NCBI GenBank assembly: GCA_963928055.1
Contig: CAWVDN010000001.1
Coordinates: 310,001 to 374,000, forward strand
DNA length: 64,000 nucleotides
Source of the DNA: Scatomonas sp963928055
GTDB taxonomy: Bacteria; Bacillota; Clostridia; Lachnospirales; Lachnospiraceae
Direction: 5' to 3'
Part shown: in pieces, positions 7,643-15,954 of the stretch
Layout of the letters: each line of letters starts with the position of its first letter
How positions within the stretch are numbered: position 1 is the stretch's first letter
Notes under the pieces: generated by a model
Databases searched by the model: none
Told to the model about the DNA's origin: nothing
Seen by the model: only the letters and a program-made list of their open reading frames with translations
Made by a program: the position numbers and the translations under genes

Positions 7643-8299
7643 TCATTTATTTTTTTCTGAATTTTCCTCGTAGCTGGTAAGATTATAGGAAAGTCTCATG
7701 AGGCTTTCCGAGAGATGCACATTTTCCACGATCACATCCTTTGGCAGAAACAGGTTCAGGTCCGTATGGGCAAAATTCCAGATGGCCCGGATCCCGTTTT
7801 CCACCAGTATTTCCGCCATCTCCCTGGCCCTGGATTTGGGAAGGGTAAGGGTGGCGATCTCCACATGATTTTCCCGGATAAATTCCGGGAGCTCATCGAT
7901 CATCCTTATGGGGATCCCCCGCACGGTAACTCCCTTCAGCACAGGATTCACATCAAAAAGGCCTACGGTCCGGAATCCGCTGCGCTCAAAAGAACTGTAG
8001 TTGGCAAGCGCCTGTCCCAGATTTCCCGCTCCCACGATGATCATATTGTGTACCCTGTCGAGGCCCAGGATCTTTCCGATCTCTTCGTGCAGATAGCGGA
8101 CGTTGTATCCGTATCCCTGCTGGCCGAAGCCGCCGAAATTATTAAGGTCCTGGCGGATCTGAGAAGCGGTCACTTTCATGCGTTCGCTGAGTTCCCCGGA
8201 CGAGATCCGCTCAACGCCATCCCCCAGCAATTCTCCTAAATACCGGTAATATCTGGGAAGACGTTTAATGACAGCTTTGGAAATCGCTTTTTTGCACAA
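7643..8299 (-). CDS. rex: Redox-sensing transcriptional repressor Rex
   Basis: A 218-residue Rex protein, which senses the NADH/NAD+ ratio and represses fermentation and redox genes. The N-terminal winged helix (about 15-75; ELSERMKVTASQIRQDLNNFGGFG) is followed by a Rossmann domain starting at IIVGAGNLGQALANY (about residue 90) and a swapped C-terminal helix. RQDLNNFGGFGQQGYGY is the family hallmark. The start codon appears to be TTG at 8297-8299, with GGGAGG upstream; it gives a normal length. It has a perfect consensus promoter and an efficient terminator, so it is largely a single-gene unit. Confidence 0.95.
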   Translation of the reverse strand: MCKKAISKAVIKRLPRYYRYLGELLGDGVERISSGELSERMKVTASQIRQDLNNFGGFGQQGYGYNVRYLHEEIGKILGLDRVHNMIIVGAGNLGQALANYSSFERSGFRTVGLFDVNPVLKGVTVRGIPIRMIDELPEFIRENHVEIATLTLPKSRAREMAEILVENGIRAIWNFAHTDLNLFLPKDVIVENVHLSESLMRLSYNLTSYEENSEKNK

Positions 8300-8337
8300 T
8301 TGTTATTCCTCCCATCACAAAATTCTATACACATTTT

Positions 8338-8366
8338 ATTATATCCGCTTGTTAGAGAATTGTCAA
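8338..8366 (-). promoter_or_regulatory. rex promoter
   Basis: Minus-strand TTGACA (8361-8366), 17-base spacer, TATAAT (8338-8343): a perfect housekeeping promoter about 39 bases before the rex start. Confidence 0.8.
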
Positions 8367-8460
8367 AGATTTCTTGGGTTTTTCTTGTTTTCTTTCTTTT
8401 TTTCTGTTAGTATTCACATGTGACAATTTTCATACGCGACAGACAGCAGGAGGGGTATCC

Positions 8461-10374
8461 ATGATCTTAGCATGTCAGAATATTGAAAAGGCATTCGTGG
8501 CGGAAACAGTGATCCGCCAGGCCAGTTTTTATATAGAAGAACACGAAAAAGCCGCTCTCATCGGCATAAACGGCGCCGGAAAATCTACGCTCCTGCGTAT
8601 CATTACCGGGGAAATGAAAGCGGACGCCGGGCAGGTAACTCTGGCCAGAGGGATGACGCTGGGATATCTGGCCCAGCAGCAGGATGTGTCAGGGAATCTC
8701 AGCATCTACGAGACGGTCCTGGAGGCCAAACAGGACATTCTGGATATGGAACGGAAGCTGCGCCAGCTGGAAAAGCAGATGAAGACAGTCTCCGGAGAGG
8801 AACTGGATGCCCTGATGGAATCCTATACTCGGCTGACCCATGCCTTTGAGCTGGCAAACGGCTACGCCTGTCAGAGCGAGGTCACCGGAGTCCTGAAGGG
8901 ACTGGGCTTTCCCGAGGAAGATTTTTCCAAACCCCTCTCCACCCTTTCCGGCGGCCAGAAAACCCGGGTGGCTCTGGGACGACTGCTTCTGACCAAGCCG
9001 GATCTTCTGCTGCTGGACGAGCCCACCAACCATCTGGATATGGACTCCATCGCATGGCTGGAAACGTACCTTTCCAATTACGAGGGCGCGGTGCTCATCG
9101 TCAGCCATGACCGGTATTTTCTTGATAAAGTTGTAACAAAAGTCATCGAACTGGAAAACGGCACCGCCACGGTATTCCAGGGAAATTACACCGCGTACAG
9201 CCAGAAAAAAGCCATTATCCGCCGGGCCGCCTACAACGCCTGGCTGAACCAGCAGCAGGAGATCCGCCACCAGGAGGAAGTCATTGCCAAGCTGAAATCT
9301 TTCAACCGGGAGAAATCCATCAAGCGGGCGGAAAGCCGGGAAAAGATGCTGGACAAGATCGAACGGATCGAAAAGCCGGCGGAAGTCCGGGCGGACATGC
9401 ACCTGCATCTGACCCCCAGAGTCCAGAGCGGCAACGATGTACTCACGGTCCGGGATCTCTCCAAATCCTTCGGCAGCAATCTTCTCTTCGCGGACCAGAA
9501 TTTTGAGATCCACAGGGGGGAACGGGTGGCTGTCATCGGAAACAACGGCACCGGAAAAACAACCCTGCTGAAGATCCTCACGGGTCTGGAAGCGGCGGAT
9601 ACAGGTTCCTTCACCCTGGGCAGCCGGGTGCAGATCGGCTACTACGATCAGGAGCATCAGGTACTCCATCCGGACAAGACCGCCTTTGAGGAGATCTCCG
9701 ACGCCTACCCGGCCATGACCAACACGGAGATCCGCAATCTTCTGGCCGCCTTCCTGTTTACCGGGGACGATGTGTTCAAACAGGTAAAATCCTTAAGCGG
9801 CGGGGAGCAGGGACGGCTGTCTCTGGCCAAGCTGATGCTGTCCGAGGCCAACTTCCTGCTGCTGGACGAGCCCACCAACCACCTGGACATTACCTCCAAG
9901 GAGATCCTGGAGGAAGCCCTGCAGGAATACACCGGCACCGTTCTCTATGTCAGCCATGACCGGTACTTTATCAATCAGACGGCCACCCGGATCCTGGATC
10001 TGTGCAACGGCACCTTTGTGAACTACATAGGCAATTACGACTATTATCTGGAAAAGCGGGAAGAACTGACCCGGGCCTACGCCCCGGAAAAAGAGTCAGC
10101 CGGGGTCCCGGAAAGCGGACCCTCCTCCGCCTCCCTGGACTGGGCCGCCCAGAAGGAGGAACAGGCCAGAAAACGCAAAAAAGAAAACGCCCTGAAAAAA
10201 GTGGAAGCCAGGATCGCGGAACTGGAGCAGCGGGACCGGGAGATCGACGACGAATTCAATCTTCCCGAGACAGGGACCAACCTTCCCCGGTGCCAGGAGC
10301 TTTCCAAGGAAAAAGCAGCTGTCACAGAAGAGCTGGAAGGACTTTATGAAGAATGGGAGAAGCTGGCGGAGTGA
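8461..10374 (+). CDS. ABC-F family ATP-binding protein
   Basis: A 637-residue cytosolic ABC-F protein with two nucleotide-binding domains and no membrane part. Domain 1 has Walker A GINGAGKST (about residue 37), signature LSGGQKTR and Walker B LLLLDEPTNHLD; domain 2 has GNNGTGKTT, LSGGEQGR and a second LLLDEPTNHLD. A charged linker lies between them and a long Lys/Glu-rich coiled coil (about 555-637) ends the protein. ABC-F proteins act on the ribosome, as translation factors or in antibiotic protection. The domain layout resembles the YdiF/Uup type more than dedicated resistance proteins; this cannot be decided here. AGGAGG lies 8 bases before the ATG at 8461. The gene is monocistronic and convergent with icd. 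Confidence 0.93.
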   Translation: MILACQNIEKAFVAETVIRQASFYIEEHEKAALIGINGAGKSTLLRIITGEMKADAGQVTLARGMTLGYLAQQQDVSGNLSIYETVLEAKQDILDMERKLRQLEKQMKTVSGEELDALMESYTRLTHAFELANGYACQSEVTGVLKGLGFPEEDFSKPLSTLSGGQKTRVALGRLLLTKPDLLLLDEPTNHLDMDSIAWLETYLSNYEGAVLIVSHDRYFLDKVVTKVIELENGTATVFQGNYTAYSQKKAIIRRAAYNAWLNQQQEIRHQEEVIAKLKSFNREKSIKRAESREKMLDKIERIEKPAEVRADMHLHLTPRVQSGNDVLTVRDLSKSFGSNLLFADQNFEIHRGERVAVIGNNGTGKTTLLKILTGLEAADTGSFTLGSRVQIGYYDQEHQVLHPDKTAFEEISDAYPAMTNTEIRNLLAAFLFTGDDVFKQVKSLSGGEQGRLSLAKLMLSEANFLLLDEPTNHLDITSKEILEEALQEYTGTVLYVSHDRYFINQTATRILDLCNGTFVNYIGNYDYYLEKREELTRAYAPEKESAGVPESGPSSASLDWAAQKEEQARKRKKENALKKVEARIAELEQRDREIDDEFNLPETGTNLPRCQELSKEKAAVTEELEGLYEEWEKLAE

Positions 10375-10406
10375 TCCGCCGGCTTCTCCCATTTCTCCGT
10401 TTACAA

Positions 10407-10443
10407 GAAAAGCCCCGCATCTTTTTCAGAAGCAGGGCTTTTC
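10407..10443. terminator. Bidirectional terminator between ABC-F gene and icd
   Basis: Arms GAAAAGCCCCGC (10407-10418) and GCAGGGCTTTTC (10432-10443) pair with one mismatch; A and T runs on either side allow termination in both directions. Confidence 0.85.
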
Positions 10444-10479
10444 TCTATCTCTTTTTCGGATCGTCTCACAGACGGATTT

Positions 10480-11694
10480 TTACTTTAACAGCTCCTCCAG
10501 CTTCTCCCGGATGGCCAGGATGAAGTCCCGGCTGTTGAGTACCGTGGGATTCTGGATGGTGGTGATCAGCGCCAGATCCTTGGTCATCTTTCCGGACTCG
10601 ATGGTAGCAAGGGTAGCCTCCTCCAGCTTGTCGGCAAAGGCAGACAGCTCCGGGATCTGATCCAGCTCGCCTCTCTTCCGCAGGGCGCCGGTCCAGGCAA
10701 AGATGGTGGCCACGGAGTTGGTGGAAGTCTCCTCCCCTTTCAGATGTTTGTAGTAATGGCGCTGTACGGTGCCGTGGGCGGCCTCGTACTCAAAGTATCC
10801 GTGAGGAGATACCAGCACGGAGGTCATCATGGCCAGAGATCCGAAGGCGGAAGAGACCATGTCGCTCATGACATCTCCGTCGTAGTTTTTGCAGGCCCAG
10901 ATAAATCCGCCCTCAGCCTTCATGATACGGGCGACCGCGTCGTCGATGAGGGTGTAGAAATAAGTAATGCCCGCGGCCTCAAATTTTTCTTTATATTCCT
11001 TCTCGAAGATCTCCGCGAAAATATCTTTAAACCGATGATCGTATTTCTTGGAGATGGTATCCTTGGTGGCGAACCAGAGATCCTGTTTGGTGTCCAGGGC
11101 GTACTCAAAGCAGCTTCTGGCGAAGCTTTCAATGGAATCGTCCAGGTTGTGCTGTCCCTGCACCACGCCGCTGCCCTGGAAATCGTGGACCAGGATCCGG
11201 CTCTCCTCGGATCCGTCCGCAGGGGTGTACACAAGCTCTACCCTGCCGGCTGCCGGGATGGTCATCTCCGCGTTTTTGTATACATCTCCGTAGGCATGTC
11301 TTGCGATGGTGATGGGCTTCTTCCAGTTCTTTACGCAGGGCTCGATGCCTTTTACCACAATGGGAGCCCGGAATACCGTACCGTCCAGCATGGCACGGAT
11401 GGTTCCGTTGGGGCTCTTCCACATTTCATGAAGATTGTACTCGGTCATTCTGGCCGCGTTGGGGGTGATGGTGGCGCATTTCACCGCCACCCCGTACTTC
11501 TTGGTGGCGTTGGCTGCGTCCACGGTCACCTGATCGCCGGTGGCATCCCGGTGCTCCAGGCCCAGATCATAATATTCTGTATTCAGATCCACAAAAGGCA
11601 GCAGCAGTTCCTCCTTGATCATCTGCCACAGGATCCTTGTCATCTCGTCTCCGTCCATCTCCACCAGGGGAGTTTTCATGGTAATTTTCTGCAT
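10480..11694 (-). CDS. icd: NADP-dependent isocitrate dehydrogenase
   Basis: A 404-residue isocitrate dehydrogenase of the dimeric, eukaryote-like branch. It oxidises isocitrate to 2-oxoglutarate with NADP+, providing the carbon skeleton for glutamate made by the GS-GOGAT genes elsewhere in the window. Motifs include VEMDGDEMTRILW at the N-terminus, KSPNGTIRAMLDGTVFR (isocitrate phosphate site), DDAVARIMKAEGGFIWACKNYDGDV (metal Asp residues) and AAHGTVQRHY, whose HGTVxRH pattern fits NADP use. The start at 11694 has GGAGG five bases upstream. The promoter overlaps the end of the upstream subtilase gene. Confidence 0.95.
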   Translation of the reverse strand: MQKITMKTPLVEMDGDEMTRILWQMIKEELLLPFVDLNTEYYDLGLEHRDATGDQVTVDAANATKKYGVAVKCATITPNAARMTEYNLHEMWKSPNGTIRAMLDGTVFRAPIVVKGIEPCVKNWKKPITIARHAYGDVYKNAEMTIPAAGRVELVYTPADGSEESRILVHDFQGSGVVQGQHNLDDSIESFARSCFEYALDTKQDLWFATKDTISKKYDHRFKDIFAEIFEKEYKEKFEAAGITYFYTLIDDAVARIMKAEGGFIWACKNYDGDVMSDMVSSAFGSLAMMTSVLVSPHGYFEYEAAHGTVQRHYYKHLKGEETSTNSVATIFAWTGALRKRGELDQIPELSAFADKLEEATLATIESGKMTKDLALITTIQNPTVLNSRDFILAIREKLEELLK

Positions 11695-11751
11695 GGTTTC
11701 CTCCATTTACAAGTGATCTATCAGATTTTTCGTTGTTTAAGTCCGGGGTTT

Positions 11752-11781
11752 ATTATACTATCCTCTCTAAAAAACTGTCAA
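11752..11781 (-). promoter_or_regulatory. icd promoter embedded in the end of the subtilase gene
   Basis: Minus-strand TTGACA (11776-11781), 18-base spacer, TATAAT (11752-11757). The -10 overlaps the TAA stop of the upstream subtilase gene, so icd is expressed on its own. Confidence 0.75.
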
Positions 11782-12601
11782 GCCGGAATTCCCCCCAGCC
11801 CTGCAGGTTATGGGGATACCCCAGATCCGCGGCGCAATCCTTCAGGAGCATCTTGACCTCCACGTTGGTCAGCGTTGGGTCTTTTTCCAGAGCCAGGGCG
11901 ATCGCCCCGGAAACCACCGGAGTGGACATGGAAGTGCCGCTTTTTCTGGCATAACGCCTGCCGTCCCCGCCGGGAGCGCAGGAAAGGATCTCATATCCCG
12001 GCGTCACCAGATCCGGCTTGCAGACGCAGTCCCGGGTAGGGCCCCGGCCGGAGACCCCATGACGTTCCACCAGCATATCCGAGGATCCCACGGTGATCAC
12101 TTTCCGGCTGCTGCCCGGAGCGGTGACGCTGCCGGGTTCCGGCCCCATATTGCCGGCGGCGGTGACCACATGGAGACCGGCGTCCCAGAGTTTTTCCACT
12201 CCCCGGATCAGGGCCTCATGAAGCTCCGGATTCTGTTCCGTGGTGCCCACGGAAATATTGACGATCCGGATCCCGTATTTTTCCTGATTGACCAGAAGCC
12301 AGTCCATGGCCCGGAGCACATCCCGTTTCTGTCCGTTTCCCCGCCGGTCCAGCACCTTCAGGGCGATGATGCCGCTGCCGGGAGCCACGCCGCTCCAGCC
12401 TCCGCCCCTGCCTCTTCCGCTGGCGGAGGCGATGCCCGCCGTGTGGGTGCCGTGGCCGTTGTCATCGTAGGGTCTTCTTCCGCCGAAAAGAAAATCCCGG
12501 AAGCAGAGGATCCGGGAATCAAAATCTATATGAGGAAAAATACCGGTGTCCAGGAAAGCGATACCGATCCCTTTTCCCGTAAGTCCAAATGGATTTTTCA
12601 T
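11753..12601 (-). CDS. Intracellular S8 subtilisin-like serine protease
   Basis: A 282-residue subtilase with a complete catalytic set: Asp in IAFLDTGI (about residue 18), His in GHGTHTAGIA (about 52), oxyanion Asn in VTAAGNMGPE and nucleophile Ser in GTSMSTPVVSGA. There is no signal peptide and almost no propeptide, since the Asp motif begins within 20 residues of the start; this is the plan of intracellular subtilisins. Cys residues near CVCKPDLVTPG are a minor oddity. The gene follows gatB, and its GGGAG ribosome site lies inside the hairpin of the gatB terminator, which may limit its translation on read-through transcripts. Activity is likely; the target is unknown. Confidence 0.9.
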   Translation of the reverse strand: MKNPFGLTGKGIGIAFLDTGIFPHIDFDSRILCFRDFLFGGRRPYDDNGHGTHTAGIASASGRGRGGGWSGVAPGSGIIALKVLDRRGNGQKRDVLRAMDWLLVNQEKYGIRIVNISVGTTEQNPELHEALIRGVEKLWDAGLHVVTAAGNMGPEPGSVTAPGSSRKVITVGSSDMLVERHGVSGRGPTRDCVCKPDLVTPGYEILSCAPGGDGRRYARKSGTSMSTPVVSGAIALALEKDPTLTNVEVKMLLKDCAADLGYPHNLQGWGEFRLDSFLERIV

Positions 12602-12607
12602 AAAAAT

Positions 12608-12653
12608 CTCCCGAAATGCTGAATCTATGATACAGTATTCAGCACTCCGGGAG
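12608..12653 (-). terminator. gatB terminator overlapping the subtilase ribosome site
   Basis: On the minus strand CTCCCGG-AGTGCTGAAT pairs with ATTCAGCA-TTTCGGGAG (arms 12637-12653 and 12608-12624), then TTTTTAT. The distal arm GGGAG is also the ribosome-binding site of the subtilase gene that starts at 12601. Confidence 0.75.
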
Positions 12654-12660
12654 ACGTTCG

Positions 12661-14091
12661 TCAGATGAGTTTTTTCAGCAGTTCTCCGGCCATGGCGGGA
12701 TTGGCTTTGCCTTTCATCTCCTTCATGACCTGTCCCACCAGGAAGCCCAGGACCTTTTCCTTACCTCCCCGGTACTCTTCCACTACCTTAGGATTGTTCT
12801 CCAGAACTTTCTTTACCACAGCCTCCAGGGCGCCGGCATCGTTGACGGTCTTCAGCCCGTGCTCCTCCACGTAGGCCTGGGGATCTACATTTTCTTTGAA
12901 CATCTGCTCAAAGACTTCTTTGGCCACGCTGCTGTTGATGGAGCCTTCCTCTGCCAGAGCAATGAGTTTCTTAAGGTTTTCCGGGGTAAAGCGGATCTCC
13001 TCCGGTTCCATGGAGCATTCCTTCAGAAGCCGCAGGGTCTCCACCATAAGCCAGTTGGACACCTTTTTGGGGTTGGCTCCCAGAGCCACGGTCTCCTCAA
13101 AAAGATCCGCCAGCTTCTTGGATTCCGTGAGGATCGAAGCGTCGTAGGCCGGGAGCTTGAACTCTTCCATATACCGGGCCTTTTTGGCGGGCTGCAGTTC
13201 CGGAAGGGAATCCCGGATCTCTTCCATCCAGGCGTCGCTGATCTCCACCGGAGGCAGGTCCGGATCCGGGAAATACCGGTAGTCCTGGGCGTCCTCCTTG
13301 GAGCGCATGGGATAGGATTCTCCTTTATTGTCGTCCCAGCGGCGGGTCTCCTGGATCACGGGACGGCCCTCCTCCAGAAGATCGATCTGCCTGGCCTGCT
13401 CTCCCTCAATGGCTCTGGCAATGGCCTTGAAGGAGTTCAGGTTTTTCATCTCCGTCCGGGTGCCGAAGGTATCGCTGCCCTTTTCCCGGACGGAAAGGTT
13501 CACGTCCGCCCGCATGGAGCCCTCCTGCAGCTTGCAGTCGGAAGCGCCCACGTACTGGGCGATCATCCGTAGCTGTTCCAGATAGGCGATGACCTCCTCG
13601 GCGCTACTCATATCCGGCTCGGAGACGATCTCGATGAGAGGCACGCCGCTGCGGTTGTAATCCACCAGCGAACAGTCCTCCCAGTCGTCGTGGATCAGCT
13701 TTCCGGCATCCTCCTCCATGTGGATCTCGTGGATGCGGACTTTTTTCTTCTGTCCCTCTGTCTCGATCTCGATCCATCCGTCATGGCAGATGGGCAGATA
13801 CAGCTGAGAGATCTGATAGTTCTGAGGGTTGTCCGGGTAGAAATAATTCTTCCGGTCAAACCGGCAGTACTGGTGGATCTGGCAGTTGGCAGCCAGTCCT
13901 ACCGCCATGGCGTACTCCACCACTTTTTTATTCAGCACCGGCAGAGAACCTGGCATACCGGTACACACGGGACAGGTATGAGTGTTGGGCTCTCCTCCGA
14001 ACTCGGTGGAACAGCCGCAGAAGATTTTTGTTTTGGTGGCCAGTTCTACATGAACCTCCAGACCGATGACGGTTTCGTATTCTTTAGCCAT
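12661..14091 (-). CDS. gatB: Asp-tRNA(Asn)/Glu-tRNA(Gln) amidotransferase subunit B
   Basis: A 476-residue GatB. The N-terminal kinase-like domain (about 1-290) carries YETVIGLEVHVEL, TKIFCGC...CPVC zinc-type cysteines and LIEIVSEPDM. The C-terminal YqeY-like tail (about 330-476) ends in GFLVGQVMKEMKGKANP, which binds the tRNA. GatB phosphorylates the mischarged Glu or Asp on tRNA before transamidation. Its start overlaps the end of gatA by 8 bases, giving the usual gatC-gatA-gatB operon. Presence of GatCAB implies that Gln-tRNA (and perhaps Asn-tRNA) is made indirectly in this organism. Confidence 0.97.
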   Translation of the reverse strand: MAKEYETVIGLEVHVELATKTKIFCGCSTEFGGEPNTHTCPVCTGMPGSLPVLNKKVVEYAMAVGLAANCQIHQYCRFDRKNYFYPDNPQNYQISQLYLPICHDGWIEIETEGQKKKVRIHEIHMEEDAGKLIHDDWEDCSLVDYNRSGVPLIEIVSEPDMSSAEEVIAYLEQLRMIAQYVGASDCKLQEGSMRADVNLSVREKGSDTFGTRTEMKNLNSFKAIARAIEGEQARQIDLLEEGRPVIQETRRWDDNKGESYPMRSKEDAQDYRYFPDPDLPPVEISDAWMEEIRDSLPELQPAKKARYMEEFKLPAYDASILTESKKLADLFEETVALGANPKKVSNWLMVETLRLLKECSMEPEEIRFTPENLKKLIALAEEGSINSSVAKEVFEQMFKENVDPQAYVEEHGLKTVNDAGALEAVVKKVLENNPKVVEEYRGGKEKVLGFLVGQVMKEMKGKANPAMAGELLKKLI

Positions 14092-15538
14092 GCTGCTCCT
14101 CCTTTCTCAGAGCCTGCTCCAGGGTGTAGGCCGCCTGCAGGATGGTTTTTTCCTGAAAACAGTCTGCCAGGATCTGTACTCCCACCGGCAGACCCTCTCC
14201 GGTAGACCCGCAGGGCACGGAGATGCCCGGCAGCCCCGCCAGGTTTACAGAAACGGTGTAGATATCTCCCAGATACATGGCCAGGGGATCGCTTAAGGAT
14301 TCTCCCAGCTTCGGCGCCGCCGTGGGGGCCGCGGGAGCCAGGATCACATCATATTTAGCAAAAGCCCGGTCAAAGGATTTCTTGATCAGAGCCTTGGTGC
14401 GCAGGGCTTTCAGATAATAGGCGTCGTAGTAGCCGGAGCTTAAGACGAAGGATCCCAGCATGATCCGCCGCTTTACCTCCGGGCCGAAGCCCTGGGACCG
14501 GGTCTCTTTATACATATCGTGAAGGCCCCGGTACTCCTCCGCCCGGAAGCCGTATTTTACCCCGTCGAACCGCTCCAGGTTGGAACTGGCCTCGGCGGAG
14601 GCGATGACGTAGTAGGCGGGGATGGCGTACTCCAGCATGCCCAGGTCAAAGTGTTCTACCTGCGCGCCTCTCTGCTCCAGAAGGCCGGCGGCGTGCAGCA
14701 CCCGCTCCTTTACCTGAGGATCCAGGCCTTCCCCGAAATACTCGTTGGGGATCCCCACTTTCAGGCCGGATACATCGTCCTTGAGCGCCCCCATAAAATC
14801 ATAATCTTCCAGTTCCACAGAAGTGGAATCCTTCCGGTCATGGGAAGCAATGACAGAAAACAGCGCCGCGCAGTCCCTTACGTCCCGGGCCACCGGCCCG
14901 ATCTGATCCAGGGAGGATCCGTAAGCGATGAGCCCGTACCGGGAGACAGCCCCGTAGGTAGGCTTCAGCCCGGTAACCCCGCAGAAAGAGCTGGGCTGAC
15001 GGATGGATCCGCCGGTGTCGCTGCCCAGGGCGCATAGAACTTCCCCGGCCCCCACTGCCGCACAGGAGCCGCCGGAAGATCCTCCCGGCACATGCTCCGG
15101 GTTCCTGGGATTTCTGGTGACGCCGAAGTAAGAGGTCTCCGTGGTGCTTCCCATGGCAAACTCGTCCATGTTGGTCTTTCCGACGACCACCATGCCCGCC
15201 CGGTGCAGGTTGTCAATAACCTCCGCGTTGTAGGTTGGCACAAAGTTATAAAGAATCTTTGAGGCGCAGGTGGTCTTCAATCCTTTCGTGCAGATATTAT
15301 CTTTTACCGCCACCGGAACGCCGGCCAGAGGCCCGGTCAGTTCCCCGGCGTCTATTTTTTTCTGTATCTCCTCCGCAGCCTTCAGCGCCCCTTCCCGGTC
15401 TACGGTGATAAAGGCGTTGATGGTCTGATCCTTCTCTTCAATGGCATCCAGGGCGGCCTGCACCGCCTCCGCCACCCGGATCTCTCCGGCACGGATCTTT
15501 TCTGAAAGCTGCACCGCTGTGAGTTTCATCAAATCCAC
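14084..15538 (-). CDS. gatA: Glu/Asp-tRNA amidotransferase subunit A
   Basis: A 484-residue amidase-signature enzyme that releases ammonia from glutamine for the transamidation carried out with GatB. The Ser-cisSer-Lys triad is visible: Lys in VAVKDNICTKG (about residue 78), and the two serines in GSSGGSCAAV with GSDTGGSIRQP (about 155-180). The likely start is GTG at 15536-15538, eight bases after GGAGG; an ATG three codons later has poorer spacing. It follows gatC by 15 bases and overlaps gatB. Confidence 0.97.
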   Translation of the reverse strand: MDLMKLTAVQLSEKIRAGEIRVAEAVQAALDAIEEKDQTINAFITVDREGALKAAEEIQKKIDAGELTGPLAGVPVAVKDNICTKGLKTTCASKILYNFVPTYNAEVIDNLHRAGMVVVGKTNMDEFAMGSTTETSYFGVTRNPRNPEHVPGGSSGGSCAAVGAGEVLCALGSDTGGSIRQPSSFCGVTGLKPTYGAVSRYGLIAYGSSLDQIGPVARDVRDCAALFSVIASHDRKDSTSVELEDYDFMGALKDDVSGLKVGIPNEYFGEGLDPQVKERVLHAAGLLEQRGAQVEHFDLGMLEYAIPAYYVIASAEASSNLERFDGVKYGFRAEEYRGLHDMYKETRSQGFGPEVKRRIMLGSFVLSSGYYDAYYLKALRTKALIKKSFDRAFAKYDVILAPAAPTAAPKLGESLSDPLAMYLGDIYTVSVNLAGLPGISVPCGSTGEGLPVGVQILADCFQEKTILQAAYTLEQALRKEEQHG

Positions 15539-15553
15539 GTATTTCTCCTCCTC

Positions 15554-15847
15554 TTACTCCACTGTCTTGGGTACCTGGTACTGCCCGTCCCTCTGTTCCG
15601 GGGCGTTGGCGAGCATCTGCTCCCGGTCGTCCCCGTTGGCCACCACGTCTTCCCGGAATACGTTTTTTACAGGAAACACATGGGTCATGGGCTCCACCCC
15701 GGCGGTATCCAGTTCATTCAGTTTGTCAATGTAGTCCAGCATTTTCTGCATGTCCGCCTTGGCGTCCTCCCGCTCCTGTTCTGAGAGCTTCAGCTTTGCC
15801 AGGATCCCTACATAGTCAATGGTCTCGTCTGTAATCTTCTCTGCCAT
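15554..15847 (-). CDS. gatC: Glu/Asp-tRNA amidotransferase subunit C
   Basis: A 97-residue GatC, the small belt subunit that wraps and stabilises GatA on GatB. TIDYVGILAKLKLSEQE at the N-terminus and the C-terminal REDVV...NAPEQRDGQYQVPKTVE are the family's two conserved patches. It is the first gene of gatCAB. The upstream 107 bases hold a hairpin and the end of the MFS transporter gene, so the operon promoter is probably in that gap, though I see no clean consensus. Confidence 0.95.
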   Translation of the reverse strand: MAEKITDETIDYVGILAKLKLSEQEREDAKADMQKMLDYIDKLNELDTAGVEPMTHVFPVKNVFREDVVANGDDREQMLANAPEQRDGQYQVPKTVE

Positions 15848-15919
15848 CTATACTCCTTTCCAGGCCCCGGATGCCGGAGCCGTCTGCGCATTTACCTGAT
15901 AGCCAGTATACAACAGAAT

Positions 15920-15940
15920 GGGGGCTTTTGCAAAGCCCCC
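15920..15940. terminator. GC-rich hairpin after the MFS gene
   Basis: GGGGGCTTT (15920-15928) pairs perfectly with AAAGCCCCC (15932-15940); flanking CAGAAT/ATTCTG extends the stem. On the minus strand the following T-run is weak, so efficiency as a terminator is uncertain. Confidence 0.55.
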
Positions 15941-15954
15941 AAAATTCTGATTCT

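Noticed and set aside
8345..8370. Rex operator upstream of rex
   Set aside because: TTGTTAGAGAATTGTCAA looks partly like the Rex site, but the second half does not match the inverted TTAACAA.
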